Assembly: GCF_018623035.1 (NCBI RefSeq)
Contig: NZ_CP076023.1
Location: forward strand, 248,001-312,000
Source: Cellulomonas dongxiuzhuiae
Lineage (GTDB): Bacteria; Actinomycetota; Actinomycetes; Actinomycetales; Cellulomonadaceae
DNA: 64,000 nucleotides
Reading direction: 5' to 3'
In this document: one piece after another, positions 57,185-64,000 of the stretch
Position numbering within the stretch: the stretch's first letter is position 1
Layout of the letters: each line of letters starts with the position of its first letter
Program-made: the position numbers and the translations under genes
Notes under the pieces: generated by a model
Databases searched by the model: none
Seen by the model: the letters and a program-made list of their open reading frames with translations, nothing else
Told to the model about the DNA's origin: nothing

Positions 57185-58591
57185 ATGGTGACGAACACGC
57201 GTCGTGTCGAGCGGCACGATGGAGAACCTGAGGCCGTCGAGCTCAACCCGATCTTCGCCAGGCCGGGGGAGGCCACCGCCATCCCCAAGTTCGACTTCCC
57301 GGCCGACGAGGCGCTGCCTGAGACGGCCTACCAGATCGTCCACGACGAGGCGATGCTCGACGGGAACGCGCGGCTGAACCTCGCGACGTTCGTCGGCACG
57401 TGGATGGACGAGCACGCGTCGCGGCTGTACATCGAGGCCGCCGACAAGAACATGATCGACAAGGACGAGTACCCCCAGACGGCCGCCGTCGAGACGCGGT
57501 GCTGGACGATGCTCGCCGACCTGTGGCACGCCCCGGACCCGCGGAACACGATCGGGACGTCCACCATCGGCTCCTCCGAGGCGGCGATGCTCGGAGGGCT
57601 GGCCCTCAAGCGTCGCTGGCAGCAGGCGCGCCGTGAGGCCGGCAAGCCGACGGACAGGCCCAACCTCGTGCTGTCCAGCGCGGTGCAGGTCTGCTGGGAG
57701 AAGTTCTGCAACTACTTCGAGGTCGAGGCGCGGTACGTGCCGATCTCGCTGGAGCACAAGGTCCTCGACGGCCACGACCTCGACAAGTACGTCGACGAGA
57801 ACACGATCGGCGTCGTCGCGATCATGGGCGTGACCTACACCGGCATGTACGAGCCGGTCGCGCAGATCGCCGCGGCACTCGACCGCATCCAGGAGTCGAC
57901 CGGCCTCGACGTGCGCATCCACGTCGACGGCGCGTCCGGCGCCATGATCGCGCCGTTCATCCAGCCCGACCTGGAGTGGGACTTCCGCGTGGCGCGTGTC
58001 GCGTCGATCAACACCTCGGGCCACAAGTACGGCCTGGTGTACCCCGGTCTGGGCTGGGTGGTGTGGCGTGACGTGGCGTCGCTGCCCGAGGACCTGGTCT
58101 TCCGGGTGTCGTACCTCGGTGGCGACATGCCGACGTTCGCGTTGAACTTCTCGCGGCCCGGCGCCCAGGTGCTCCTGCAGTACTACCTGTTCATCCGGCT
58201 GGGCCGGAAGGGGTACGAGGCGGTGCAGCGGACGTCACGGGACGTCGCGCTCTACCTCTCGGGCGAGATCGCGAAGATGCCCGCGTTCGACCTGTGGAAC
58301 GACGGCTCGGACATCCCGGTGTTCGCCTGGCGGCTGCGCGAGGGTCACACGACCAACTGGAACCTCTACCACCTGTCCGAGCGGCTGCGGATGAAGGGCT
58401 GGCTGGTGCCCGCGTACCCGATGCCCGACGACCTCACGGACCTCACCGTCCAGCGCATCGTGGTCCGCAACGGCTTCAGCCACGACCTCGCTTCGGCGTT
58501 CCTCGCCGACCTGGGCGACGAGGTCGCCTATCTCGACGCCCTCACCGGCCCCATGCCGGCCGAGGGTCAGCGCTCCGGCTTCCACCACTGA
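57185..58591 (+). CDS. gadB: Glutamate decarboxylase
   Basis: A 468-residue PLP enzyme of full length for the family. TSTIGSSEAAMLGGLA, HVDGASGAMIAPF (PLP-phosphate contact) and the Schiff-base lysine Lys281 in TSGHKYGLVYPGLGWV are all present. It converts glutamate to GABA, consuming a proton. AGGGGGG lies about 8 nt before ATG 57185. The antiporter gene follows 26 nt after the stop, forming the classic gadBC acid-resistance operon. The very C-terminus lacks the E. coli-type pH-switch histidine-threonine motif, although it does end with HH. Confidence 0.95.
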   Translation: MVTNTRRVERHDGEPEAVELNPIFARPGEATAIPKFDFPADEALPETAYQIVHDEAMLDGNARLNLATFVGTWMDEHASRLYIEAADKNMIDKDEYPQTAAVETRCWTMLADLWHAPDPRNTIGTSTIGSSEAAMLGGLALKRRWQQARREAGKPTDRPNLVLSSAVQVCWEKFCNYFEVEARYVPISLEHKVLDGHDLDKYVDENTIGVVAIMGVTYTGMYEPVAQIAAALDRIQESTGLDVRIHVDGASGAMIAPFIQPDLEWDFRVARVASINTSGHKYGLVYPGLGWVVWRDVASLPEDLVFRVSYLGGDMPTFALNFSRPGAQVLLQYYLFIRLGRKGYEAVQRTSRDVALYLSGEIAKMPAFDLWNDGSDIPVFAWRLREGHTTNWNLYHLSERLRMKGWLVPAYPMPDDLTDLTVQRIVVRNGFSHDLASAFLADLGDEVAYLDALTGPMPAEGQRSGFHH

Positions 58592-58617
58592 GCCGCGGAC
58601 AAGGCAGGGGGACACCT

Positions 58618-60294
58618 ATGTCAGCGCAGAGCAGCACGCCCGCACCCGGTGGCACGGGGCCGCACGTCCGGGCCGACGGCACGCACGCGCCGTCCGCCGA
58701 CCACGTCAAGCCGCACCCGTTCGGCAAGCCGGGCGCGCGCACGCCGCCCGATCACACCGGCCCCGCGATCGGCTCGCCGGCCGTCGGCCCGGCGACCTAC
58801 ATGTCCGTCCTGCAGCTCGCGATGCTCACCGTGGTGGTGGTCGCGTCGCTGCGCTCCCTCCCGGCGATCGCGACCTACGGGCTCGGGTCCGTGACGCTGT
58901 TCATCATCCCCGCGATCGTGTTCCTCGTGCCCACGGCCCTCGTCGCCGCCGAGCTCGCCACGGGCTGGAAGGGTGGCATCTTCACGTGGGCGCGCGAGGC
59001 GTTCGGCGAACGCCTCGGCTTCCTCGCGATCTGGTTGCAGTGGGTCCAGAACGTCGTCTGGTACCCGACGCAGATCGCGTTCATCGCGGCGAGCCTGTCG
59101 TTCGTCATCAACGACCAGGGCCTGGCGAACAACGGCCTGTACACCGCCGTGGTCATCCTCGTCCTGTACTGGGGGTCGACCCTGATCACGCTGGCGGGCG
59201 GCAACCTGTTCGCCAAGGTCGGGTCGTGGAGCGGGATCTTCGGCACGCTCCTGCCCGCGGTCCTGCTCATCCTGTTCGGCGCGATCTGGCTGGGCACCGG
59301 CGAACGGTCGGAGACGCCCCTGGAGGCGTCCGCCGTCATCCCGCCGTGGACGGGCATCGCGTCGATCGTGCTCATCGTGTCCAACGTCCTCGCGTACGCG
59401 GGGATGGAGGTCAACGCCGTGCACGCCAACGACATGAAGAACCCCGGTCGCGGGTTCCCCCGGTCGATCGCGATCGCGACCCTGCTCATCCTGCTCGTCT
59501 TCATCCTGCCGACCATCGCGATCTCGGTCGCGGTCCCCAAGGGCGAGCTGGGGGTGACCAACGGCATCAACCTCGCGTTCCAGCAGTTCTTCGACCACTG
59601 GGGCCTTCCGTGGGGGACACCGGTGATCTCCCTGCTCATCGCGCTGGGCGCGTTCGCGTCTGTGGTGACCTGGATCGCGGGACCGTCGCGCGGCCTGCTC
59701 GCCGCCGCTCGGACCGGGCTCCTGCCGCCGGCCCTGCAGCGTCGCAACAAGGCCGGGGTCCAGAGCGGGATCCTCGCCGTGCAGGGCGCGGTCGTGACGC
59801 TGCTCGCGCTGCTGTTCGTCATCGTGCCGAACGGCAACACGGCGTTCATCGCGCTCGTCGACATGGCCGCGGCGCTGTACCTGATCATGTACATGCTGAT
59901 GTTCGCCGCAGCGATCCGGCTGCGTCGCACCCACCCGCAGGTCGTGCGCACGTACCGGACACCGGCCCTGAAGCTCGTCGCCGGCGTCGGCCTCGTCTTC
60001 AGCGCCGTCGCGTTCGTGCTGGCGTTCATCCGGCCGTCGGGCTTCACCGGCCTCTCCGAGACGGGGTACCCGCTCGTCGTGGGACTGGTCGTCATCGTCC
60101 TGGGCGGCCCACCGCTGCTCTTCTACGCGCTGCGCCGACCGTCGTGGGACCAGCGCACCGCGGAGGAGCGCTCGTCCACCGACAGCGTGCTCGTCAACCC
60201 CCCGCCTGCGGCGTCGGCACCGCCACCCTCGGCGTCGACACCGCCGGGGTCGGGACCGGGGCAGCCGGCCCCCGCCCGGCCCACGGCGAGCTAG
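58618..60294 (+). CDS. gadC: Glutamate/GABA antiporter
   Basis: A 558-residue APC-family antiporter with twelve membrane segments. TYMSVLQLAMLTVVVVASLRS near residue 60, FTWAREAFGERLGFLAIWLQW, and IVSNVLAYAGMEVNAVHAND match the GadC/YjeM group. GadC imports glutamate and exports GABA to complete the proton-consuming cycle with GadB. It has a longer hydrophilic N-terminus (about 60 residues, histidine- and proline-rich) than E. coli GadC, and a proline-rich C-terminus that might act as the pH-gating plug. AGGGGG precedes ATG 58618. Confidence 0.92.
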   Translation: MSAQSSTPAPGGTGPHVRADGTHAPSADHVKPHPFGKPGARTPPDHTGPAIGSPAVGPATYMSVLQLAMLTVVVVASLRSLPAIATYGLGSVTLFIIPAIVFLVPTALVAAELATGWKGGIFTWAREAFGERLGFLAIWLQWVQNVVWYPTQIAFIAASLSFVINDQGLANNGLYTAVVILVLYWGSTLITLAGGNLFAKVGSWSGIFGTLLPAVLLILFGAIWLGTGERSETPLEASAVIPPWTGIASIVLIVSNVLAYAGMEVNAVHANDMKNPGRGFPRSIAIATLLILLVFILPTIAISVAVPKGELGVTNGINLAFQQFFDHWGLPWGTPVISLLIALGAFASVVTWIAGPSRGLLAAARTGLLPPALQRRNKAGVQSGILAVQGAVVTLLALLFVIVPNGNTAFIALVDMAAALYLIMYMLMFAAAIRLRRTHPQVVRTYRTPALKLVAGVGLVFSAVAFVLAFIRPSGFTGLSETGYPLVVGLVVIVLGGPPLLFYALRRPSWDQRTAEERSSTDSVLVNPPPAASAPPPSASTPPGSGPGQPAPARPTAS

Positions 60295-60313
60295 CCCGTC
60301 GTGGAGTGCCGTG

Positions 60314-62707
60314 TCAGACGAGGCGGCGCCGCGCGAACCCGGCGAGGACGCCACCCAGGCCGAACAGGGCGGCCGCCGCGATCCCGCGTCCGACCGAGCT
60401 CGCAGCGGCGCCCTCGGCCGCCGCGATGTCGATCGAGTACGCCGTGACGGACGCCGCGCCCTCCGGGCCGCCGTACGCCATCGACTCGTTCGCGGCACGG
60501 TCGGCCCCGGCCTTGATGACGGCGTACTTCACGCCGTAGTCGGCGGCCGTGGCGGCCCCCGTCTCGACGAGCACCGAGGTGCCCTCCTCGGAGAGGCGGC
60601 TCGCGCCGTCGACCAGCGCGGGTGCGCCGTCCGCGGCCGTGCCCAGGCCGTCCGCCAGGGTCAGCGACCCGTCGGCGGCCGTCCGCAGACCGTCGGACAG
60701 CTGGTCCGCGCCCGCCGTGAGCCGGCTCGTCCCGGCCGTGAGGCGCGAGGAGCCGTCGACGAGCTGACCGGCGCCGCCGGCCAGCTGCGCGGAGCCGTCC
60801 CGCAGCGACGACGCACCGGCGGCCAGCTGCCCCAGGCCGCCGACGAGCGTCTGCCCGCCCGCGGACAGCTGCCCCACGCCCGCCGTCAGCGACGCGACAC
60901 CGCCGCGCAGCGTCCCGTCCTCCTTCGTCTGGCCCGCGACGCCGACGCCGGTCCGGACCTTGTCCACGACACCCGCCGTGAGCTGGTCGATGCCGCCCGA
61001 GGCCTGCGCGAGGCCCTCCCGCAGCCCGGGTGCCTTCGCCTCCCCCGACGCGTCCAGCGGGCACGCGTCGGACACCGAGCTGGACAGCCCGCAGCGGGCG
61101 GCCTCCAGCCGGGTGACGACCGAGCCGGTCACGCCCGCCAGGCCGGCGAACGCGGGCGCCAGGGGCACCGGCGTCGTGGGGGCCGGGGTGTACGAGACGG
61201 GGTTGTAGAGGCTGGCCAGGGCCTGGAACTGCCCCTGCTGCGCGGGCTCGGTGGTCTGCTGCGCGAGCCCCGTGAAGAGCTGGTGCAGCGCGCCCATCTG
61301 CTGCGCGTCGGTCGCCGCGGTGACGACCGCGGTGGTCGAGCCGAGCACGCCGTAGACCGTCGCGAGCTGCGACTGCAGCCCCTGCAGGGTCGTCAGGCCG
61401 TCGAGGAGCGCGGTCACGCCGCCCTGCAGGCGCGTGATGCCGTCCTTGATCGGCTGGGCCTGCGCCGGCACCCCGCCGATCTCGGAGTACATCTTCTCGA
61501 GCCCGCGGTCCATGGTGGCCAGGCCCTCGTCGACCGTCCGCAGCCCGCCCAGGAGCTCGGGGACCTTGGAGCCCGCGCTGGTCAGCCCCTCGTCCAGGGC
61601 GGCGGCGCCGGTGGCGAGCCTGCCGGCACCGTCGCCCAGCGAGCGGGCACCCGTCGCGAGCGCGGCGGCCCCGTCGTCCACCGTCGCGGCACCGGCGGCG
61701 AGGGAGGCGGCGCCGGGGGCGGCCGTGTCGTTGAGGCCGGCCGCGAGCTGGTCGGCGCCGGCCTGCAGCTGCAGGAGCCCGTCGAGCAGCGTCGCGGCGC
61801 CGTCGCGGAGCTTGAGCAGTTTGCCGTCGATCTCGGTGGCGCCCTGCGTGAGGGCGATGCCGCTCTCGGCGCCGCCCTTGTAGCTGGCCGAGCCGCCCTT
61901 GAACGACGGGCTCGTCAGCGGTGAGACGGGGAGCACGGAGACGTTGGCGGGCGGGATGCGGCCACCGGTGATCTGCGCGGTGTACCCGAACTCGGCCGTC
62001 GGGGACCCGATCGGCGGGAACAGCGTCATCGTGTAGCTCATCTTGGTGCCGCCGCGCCCGTCGCCGGCCATGTTGGCCTCCTGCGACGTGACCGCCGTGA
62101 ACGACGGGGGCAGCGTGGTGGTGAGCTGCCCGACGAACGGGATGACGGTCTCCGCGGTGGCCGTGGCCTGCTTGCCCGTGCCGTCGTCGTACGTCACCTG
62201 GTCCTGCCGGGTGGTCAGGTTGGTCACGGTGTAGCGGACCTCGAGCGTGCCGGACCTGCCGACCACGCCACCGGCCGAGACCTTCTTGCCGTCGAGGAGG
62301 TAGTCGACGGCGATGCTCACGGGCAGCTCGCCCGTGAAGTCGCTGACGGTGCGCAGGCGCTTCTTGCCGTCGACCTCGACGGTGGCCTCCATCGCGCCGT
62401 CACGCAGGGTGGAGCCGCCGAACCCGTCGAGGTTGCGCAGCCCCTGCGTGGAGACGGGGTTGGAGAAGGTGCTGCTGCCCTGCCCGCTGAACGCGAGCTG
62501 GTCGTAGACGCGTGCGACCTGGAGGCGGCCGTCGGCGTCGAGCCGCGCCTGCACGGTCTCGGTGTTGGTCACCACGACGTCGCCCGCGGCGGCCGTGAGC
62601 GCGCCGGCGGTGGCGGGCGGCGCGGCCACGAGCAGGGCGAGCGGCAGGCCGAGGCCGGCGCCGGCGACGCGGCGCAGGACGGGGCGGTGCGGGGTGGGTG
62701 CGCTCAC
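60314..62707 (-). CDS. Large secreted heptad-repeat protein (YhgE/Pip-like)
   Basis: A 797-residue protein: signal peptide (about 1-33), a beta-rich region to about 290, then about 400 residues of X-X-X-Leu-X-X-Gly heptads (LDEGLTSAGSKVPELLGGL, LSAGGQTLVGGLGQLAAG) as in YhgE/Pip proteins, and one C-terminal membrane helix (GIAAAALFGLGGVLAGFA). It probably forms an elongated surface coil. GTG 62707 starts 1 nt after the stop of the upstream gene, so it is translationally coupled. Relatives work in protein secretion or ESX/type-VII-linked surfaces; no such genes are seen here. Confidence 0.75.
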   Translation of the reverse strand: MSAPTPHRPVLRRVAGAGLGLPLALLVAAPPATAGALTAAAGDVVVTNTETVQARLDADGRLQVARVYDQLAFSGQGSSTFSNPVSTQGLRNLDGFGGSTLRDGAMEATVEVDGKKRLRTVSDFTGELPVSIAVDYLLDGKKVSAGGVVGRSGTLEVRYTVTNLTTRQDQVTYDDGTGKQATATAETVIPFVGQLTTTLPPSFTAVTSQEANMAGDGRGGTKMSYTMTLFPPIGSPTAEFGYTAQITGGRIPPANVSVLPVSPLTSPSFKGGSASYKGGAESGIALTQGATEIDGKLLKLRDGAATLLDGLLQLQAGADQLAAGLNDTAAPGAASLAAGAATVDDGAAALATGARSLGDGAGRLATGAAALDEGLTSAGSKVPELLGGLRTVDEGLATMDRGLEKMYSEIGGVPAQAQPIKDGITRLQGGVTALLDGLTTLQGLQSQLATVYGVLGSTTAVVTAATDAQQMGALHQLFTGLAQQTTEPAQQGQFQALASLYNPVSYTPAPTTPVPLAPAFAGLAGVTGSVVTRLEAARCGLSSSVSDACPLDASGEAKAPGLREGLAQASGGIDQLTAGVVDKVRTGVGVAGQTKEDGTLRGGVASLTAGVGQLSAGGQTLVGGLGQLAAGASSLRDGSAQLAGGAGQLVDGSSRLTAGTSRLTAGADQLSDGLRTAADGSLTLADGLGTAADGAPALVDGASRLSEEGTSVLVETGAATAADYGVKYAVIKAGADRAANESMAYGGPEGAASVTAYSIDIAAAEGAAASSVGRGIAAAALFGLGGVLAGFARRRLV

Positions 62708-62708
62708 G

Positions 62709-63293
62709 TCAGGCCTCCGGGGTGGCAGTCGCGGGACGGGCGTGCCGGGGGTCCCGCGCGGGGTCGTCGTGACCCTGGGTGTCCTGGCGCTCGGCCTCGC
62801 GGTCGAGCTGTACGGCGGGTCCGAGCAGCGCGGTCGCGAGGAAGCCGGCGCCCGCGGTGAGCAGGACGGCCGTCGCGAAGACCGGGGAGGTCGTCGCGAA
62901 GCCGGACGGGTCGGCCGCGTACGGGGCCTCGTACGAGCCGGCCATCGCGGCCGCGCCGAGCAGCGTGGCCCACAGCGGCAGCCGCCCGCGCGTGCCCGCA
63001 CCGACGGCGAGGCACACGAGCAGGACGACGAGCACGGCGACGGCCCGGCCGCTGGGGGCGTCGGGCAGCGCGAGCGCGCGCAGCAGGTAGCCGATCCACG
63101 CGGCGACGAAGCCGACGACGAAGGCCCCGGCGCGCTGGCCGGGGGACCGGTCGGGCACGAGCCCGAGCGCACCGCCGAGGGCGGCGCCCAGCAGGGCGAC
63201 CCCCTGGACCTCGGCGCCGAGCACTCCGGAGAGCAGGACGGTGAGGGTCGCGAGTACGGCGAGGAACGCCCCCGCGAGCACGTGTCTGATCAT
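62709..63293 (-). CDS. Membrane protein coupled to the heptad-repeat gene
   Basis: A 194-residue protein with about six hydrophobic segments (HVLAGAFLAVLATLTVLLSG at the N-terminus, AVAVLVVLLVCLAVGAG in the middle, FATAVLLTAGAGFLATALLG near the end) and a hydrophilic, charged C-terminus. Family not recognised. ATG 63293 has GAGGTGG 4 nt upstream; the longer frame has none. It is the first gene of the pair with the surface protein, suggesting they are membrane partners. Confidence 0.7.
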   Translation of the reverse strand: MIRHVLAGAFLAVLATLTVLLSGVLGAEVQGVALLGAALGGALGLVPDRSPGQRAGAFVVGFVAAWIGYLLRALALPDAPSGRAVAVLVVLLVCLAVGAGTRGRLPLWATLLGAAAMAGSYEAPYAADPSGFATTSPVFATAVLLTAGAGFLATALLGPAVQLDREAERQDTQGHDDPARDPRHARPATATPEA

Positions 63294-63603
63294 GACCACC
63301 TCGTTGTGGTGCGAGCTGTGACGCCGGGCCGGGGGCGGGGGCGCACGGCACCCGAGGCGGGACCTTGGTCCCACGCCGGACCGAGCAGCGAAGTTGTAGC
63401 AGCCGCCCGAGTGGGTGGAACAGTGAGTACTAGGTACTTGTCACCGTTCGGCTGCACATCGTTATCGCGGCGTTACTCGTCGGTAGGTCCCGGACCGGTC
63501 GGACGGCGGGTGCCGGCCGTCGACGTGCTCGCACCGGCCGTCGCGCTCCCGGGCGACCAGGTGGAACCGGAGGTCGACGCCGCGCCAGACGAACGCGCTG
63601 CCC
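63294..63603. promoter_or_regulatory. Divergent intergenic region with operator-like palindrome
   Basis: No gene is seen in these 310 nt. AGTAC-TAG-GTACT (63426-63438) is a perfect inverted repeat in an A/T-rich island, flanked by GTGA and TCAC (63423-63443). It lies about 130 nt upstream of the leftward membrane gene and is placed for a TetR- or MarR-type regulator, none of which is in the window. Confidence 0.4.
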
Positions 63604-63609
63604 TAGGGT
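63604..63609 (+). promoter_or_regulatory. -10 element of a leaderless promoter (TAGGGT) for the partial GNAT gene
   Basis: TAGGGT ends 6 nt before ATG 63616. Confidence 0.5.
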
Positions 63610-63615
63610 GCGCCC

Positions 63616-64000
63616 ATGCCGCCCACCGCCGTGTCCGTGCGCGTCGCCACCGTCGACGACGCCGAGCGCGCCGGGGCCGTCCACTTCGCCTGCTGGGTCG
63701 AGACGTACTCCGGGCTCGCGAGCCGGGAGTTCTGGGACCGCGTGTCGGTCGAGCGCAGCGTCGCCACGTGGCGGCGGCTGTTGACCGACGGGCTCGACGC
63801 GACGGTGGCCGAGGTCGACGGCGAGGTCGTCGGCGTCGCCGTCGCGGGTGACAGCGGCGAGCGCGGCGGGCACCTGCCGGTCCGCGACCGCGAGCTCAGC
63901 AACCTCTACGTGCTGCAGGCGCACCACGGGACCGGCGTCGGGCAGGCGCTGCTCGACGCGGTGCTGCCGTCGGGCACGTCGGCCCAGCTGTGGGCGGCGC
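63616..64000 (+). CDS. GNAT-family acetyltransferase, 3'-truncated by window edge
   Basis: About 128 residues are visible. VRVATVDDAERAGAVHFACW opens a GNAT domain, then TVAEVDGEVVGVAVAG gives the central strands, and NLYVLQAHHGTGVGQALLD holds the acetyl-CoA loop (HGTGVGQA) in an RxxGxG-like form. The C-terminal part, including the usual tyrosine and final strand, lies beyond base 64000. The start is fixed by the -10 upstream. Substrate unknown. Confidence 0.85.
   Translation, partial: MPPTAVSVRVATVDDAERAGAVHFACWVETYSGLASREFWDRVSVERSVATWRRLLTDGLDATVAEVDGEVVGVAVAGDSGERGGHLPVRDRELSNLYVLQAHHGTGVGQALLDAVLPSGTSAQLWAA

Overview
The window is very G+C-rich DNA (codon third positions almost all G or C) from a Gram-positive actinobacterium. 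Three things point to the Cellulomonas group. There are two secreted GH11 xylanases carrying cellulose/xylan-binding CBM2-type modules. One of them has the GH11-CBM2b-NodB-CBM2b layout known from the Cellulomonas fimi multidomain xylanase. There is also a CBM2-tagged CE1-type esterase. A mycothiol-dependent isomerase-family protein, Asp23/AmaP-type envelope genes and CarD fit the same lineage. This is an ordinary chromosomal region with no prophage, IS element, CRISPR array, rRNA or tRNA that I could see.

Layout. 0-5 kb: the tail of an ABC ATPase, an SRPBCC protein, a double-GNAT acetyltransferase, a YgjV-GNAT fusion and an Nramp metal transporter. 5-9 kb: a divergent envelope-stress module. 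An ECF sigma factor and an Asp23-like protein read left; Asp23, Asp23-like, DUF2273, Asp23-like, DUF6286-like and AmaP read right, with a perfect CRP/GlxR-type palindrome between them. 9-11 kb: an ECF42-type sigma factor with two DGPF (YCII) proteins. 11-16.3 kb: EmrB/QacA-type exporter, DJ-1/PfpI protein, Nudix hydrolase, and an unexplained pair (a 70-residue protein and a 631-residue helical protein). 16.3-17.2 kb: a DUF3800 gene of different composition framed by inverted repeats. 17.3-25.5 kb: housekeeping and defence-type enzymes, a GGDEF-EAL protein, a truncated PIN toxin, a universal stress protein and paired CrcB fluoride channels. 25.7-31.6 kb: the plant-polysaccharide block. 32-36.3 kb: TusA-like, CarD, arsM/arsR, DUF2255, and a WYL regulator with its VOC partner. 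36.4-45 kb: a secreted beta-sandwich protein, a frameshifted membrane gene beside a PepSY protein, an ABC-2 exporter, and a decaying patch with broken VOC and DUF2332 genes. 45-57 kb: an RTX-like secreted protein, TspO-like and MFS membrane proteins, kinases, a cupin, GPP34, a zinc-ribbon SDR and a CREST-type membrane protein. 57-60.3 kb: glutamate decarboxylase plus its antiporter (acid resistance). 60.3-64 kb: a large heptad-repeat surface protein, a membrane partner and a partial GNAT gene.

Expression signals. Many genes lack a Shine-Dalgarno but carry a TAnnnT hexamer ending 6-8 nt before the start codon, as expected for leaderless transcripts; this decided several GTG starts. Others (arsM, the DGPF gene at 10970, gadB, gadC, the xylanases, the cupin) have good ribosome-binding sites. 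Convergent gene ends are often closed by long, nearly perfect hairpins. Candidate autoregulatory operators are visible at arsM/arsR, at the WYL regulator, upstream of the xylanases and upstream of the TspO-like gene.

Four genes are interrupted: a membrane gene at a (GAGC)3 tract, a VOC gene, a DUF2332 gene and a PIN-domain remnant. Sequencing error cannot be excluded for the single-indel cases.
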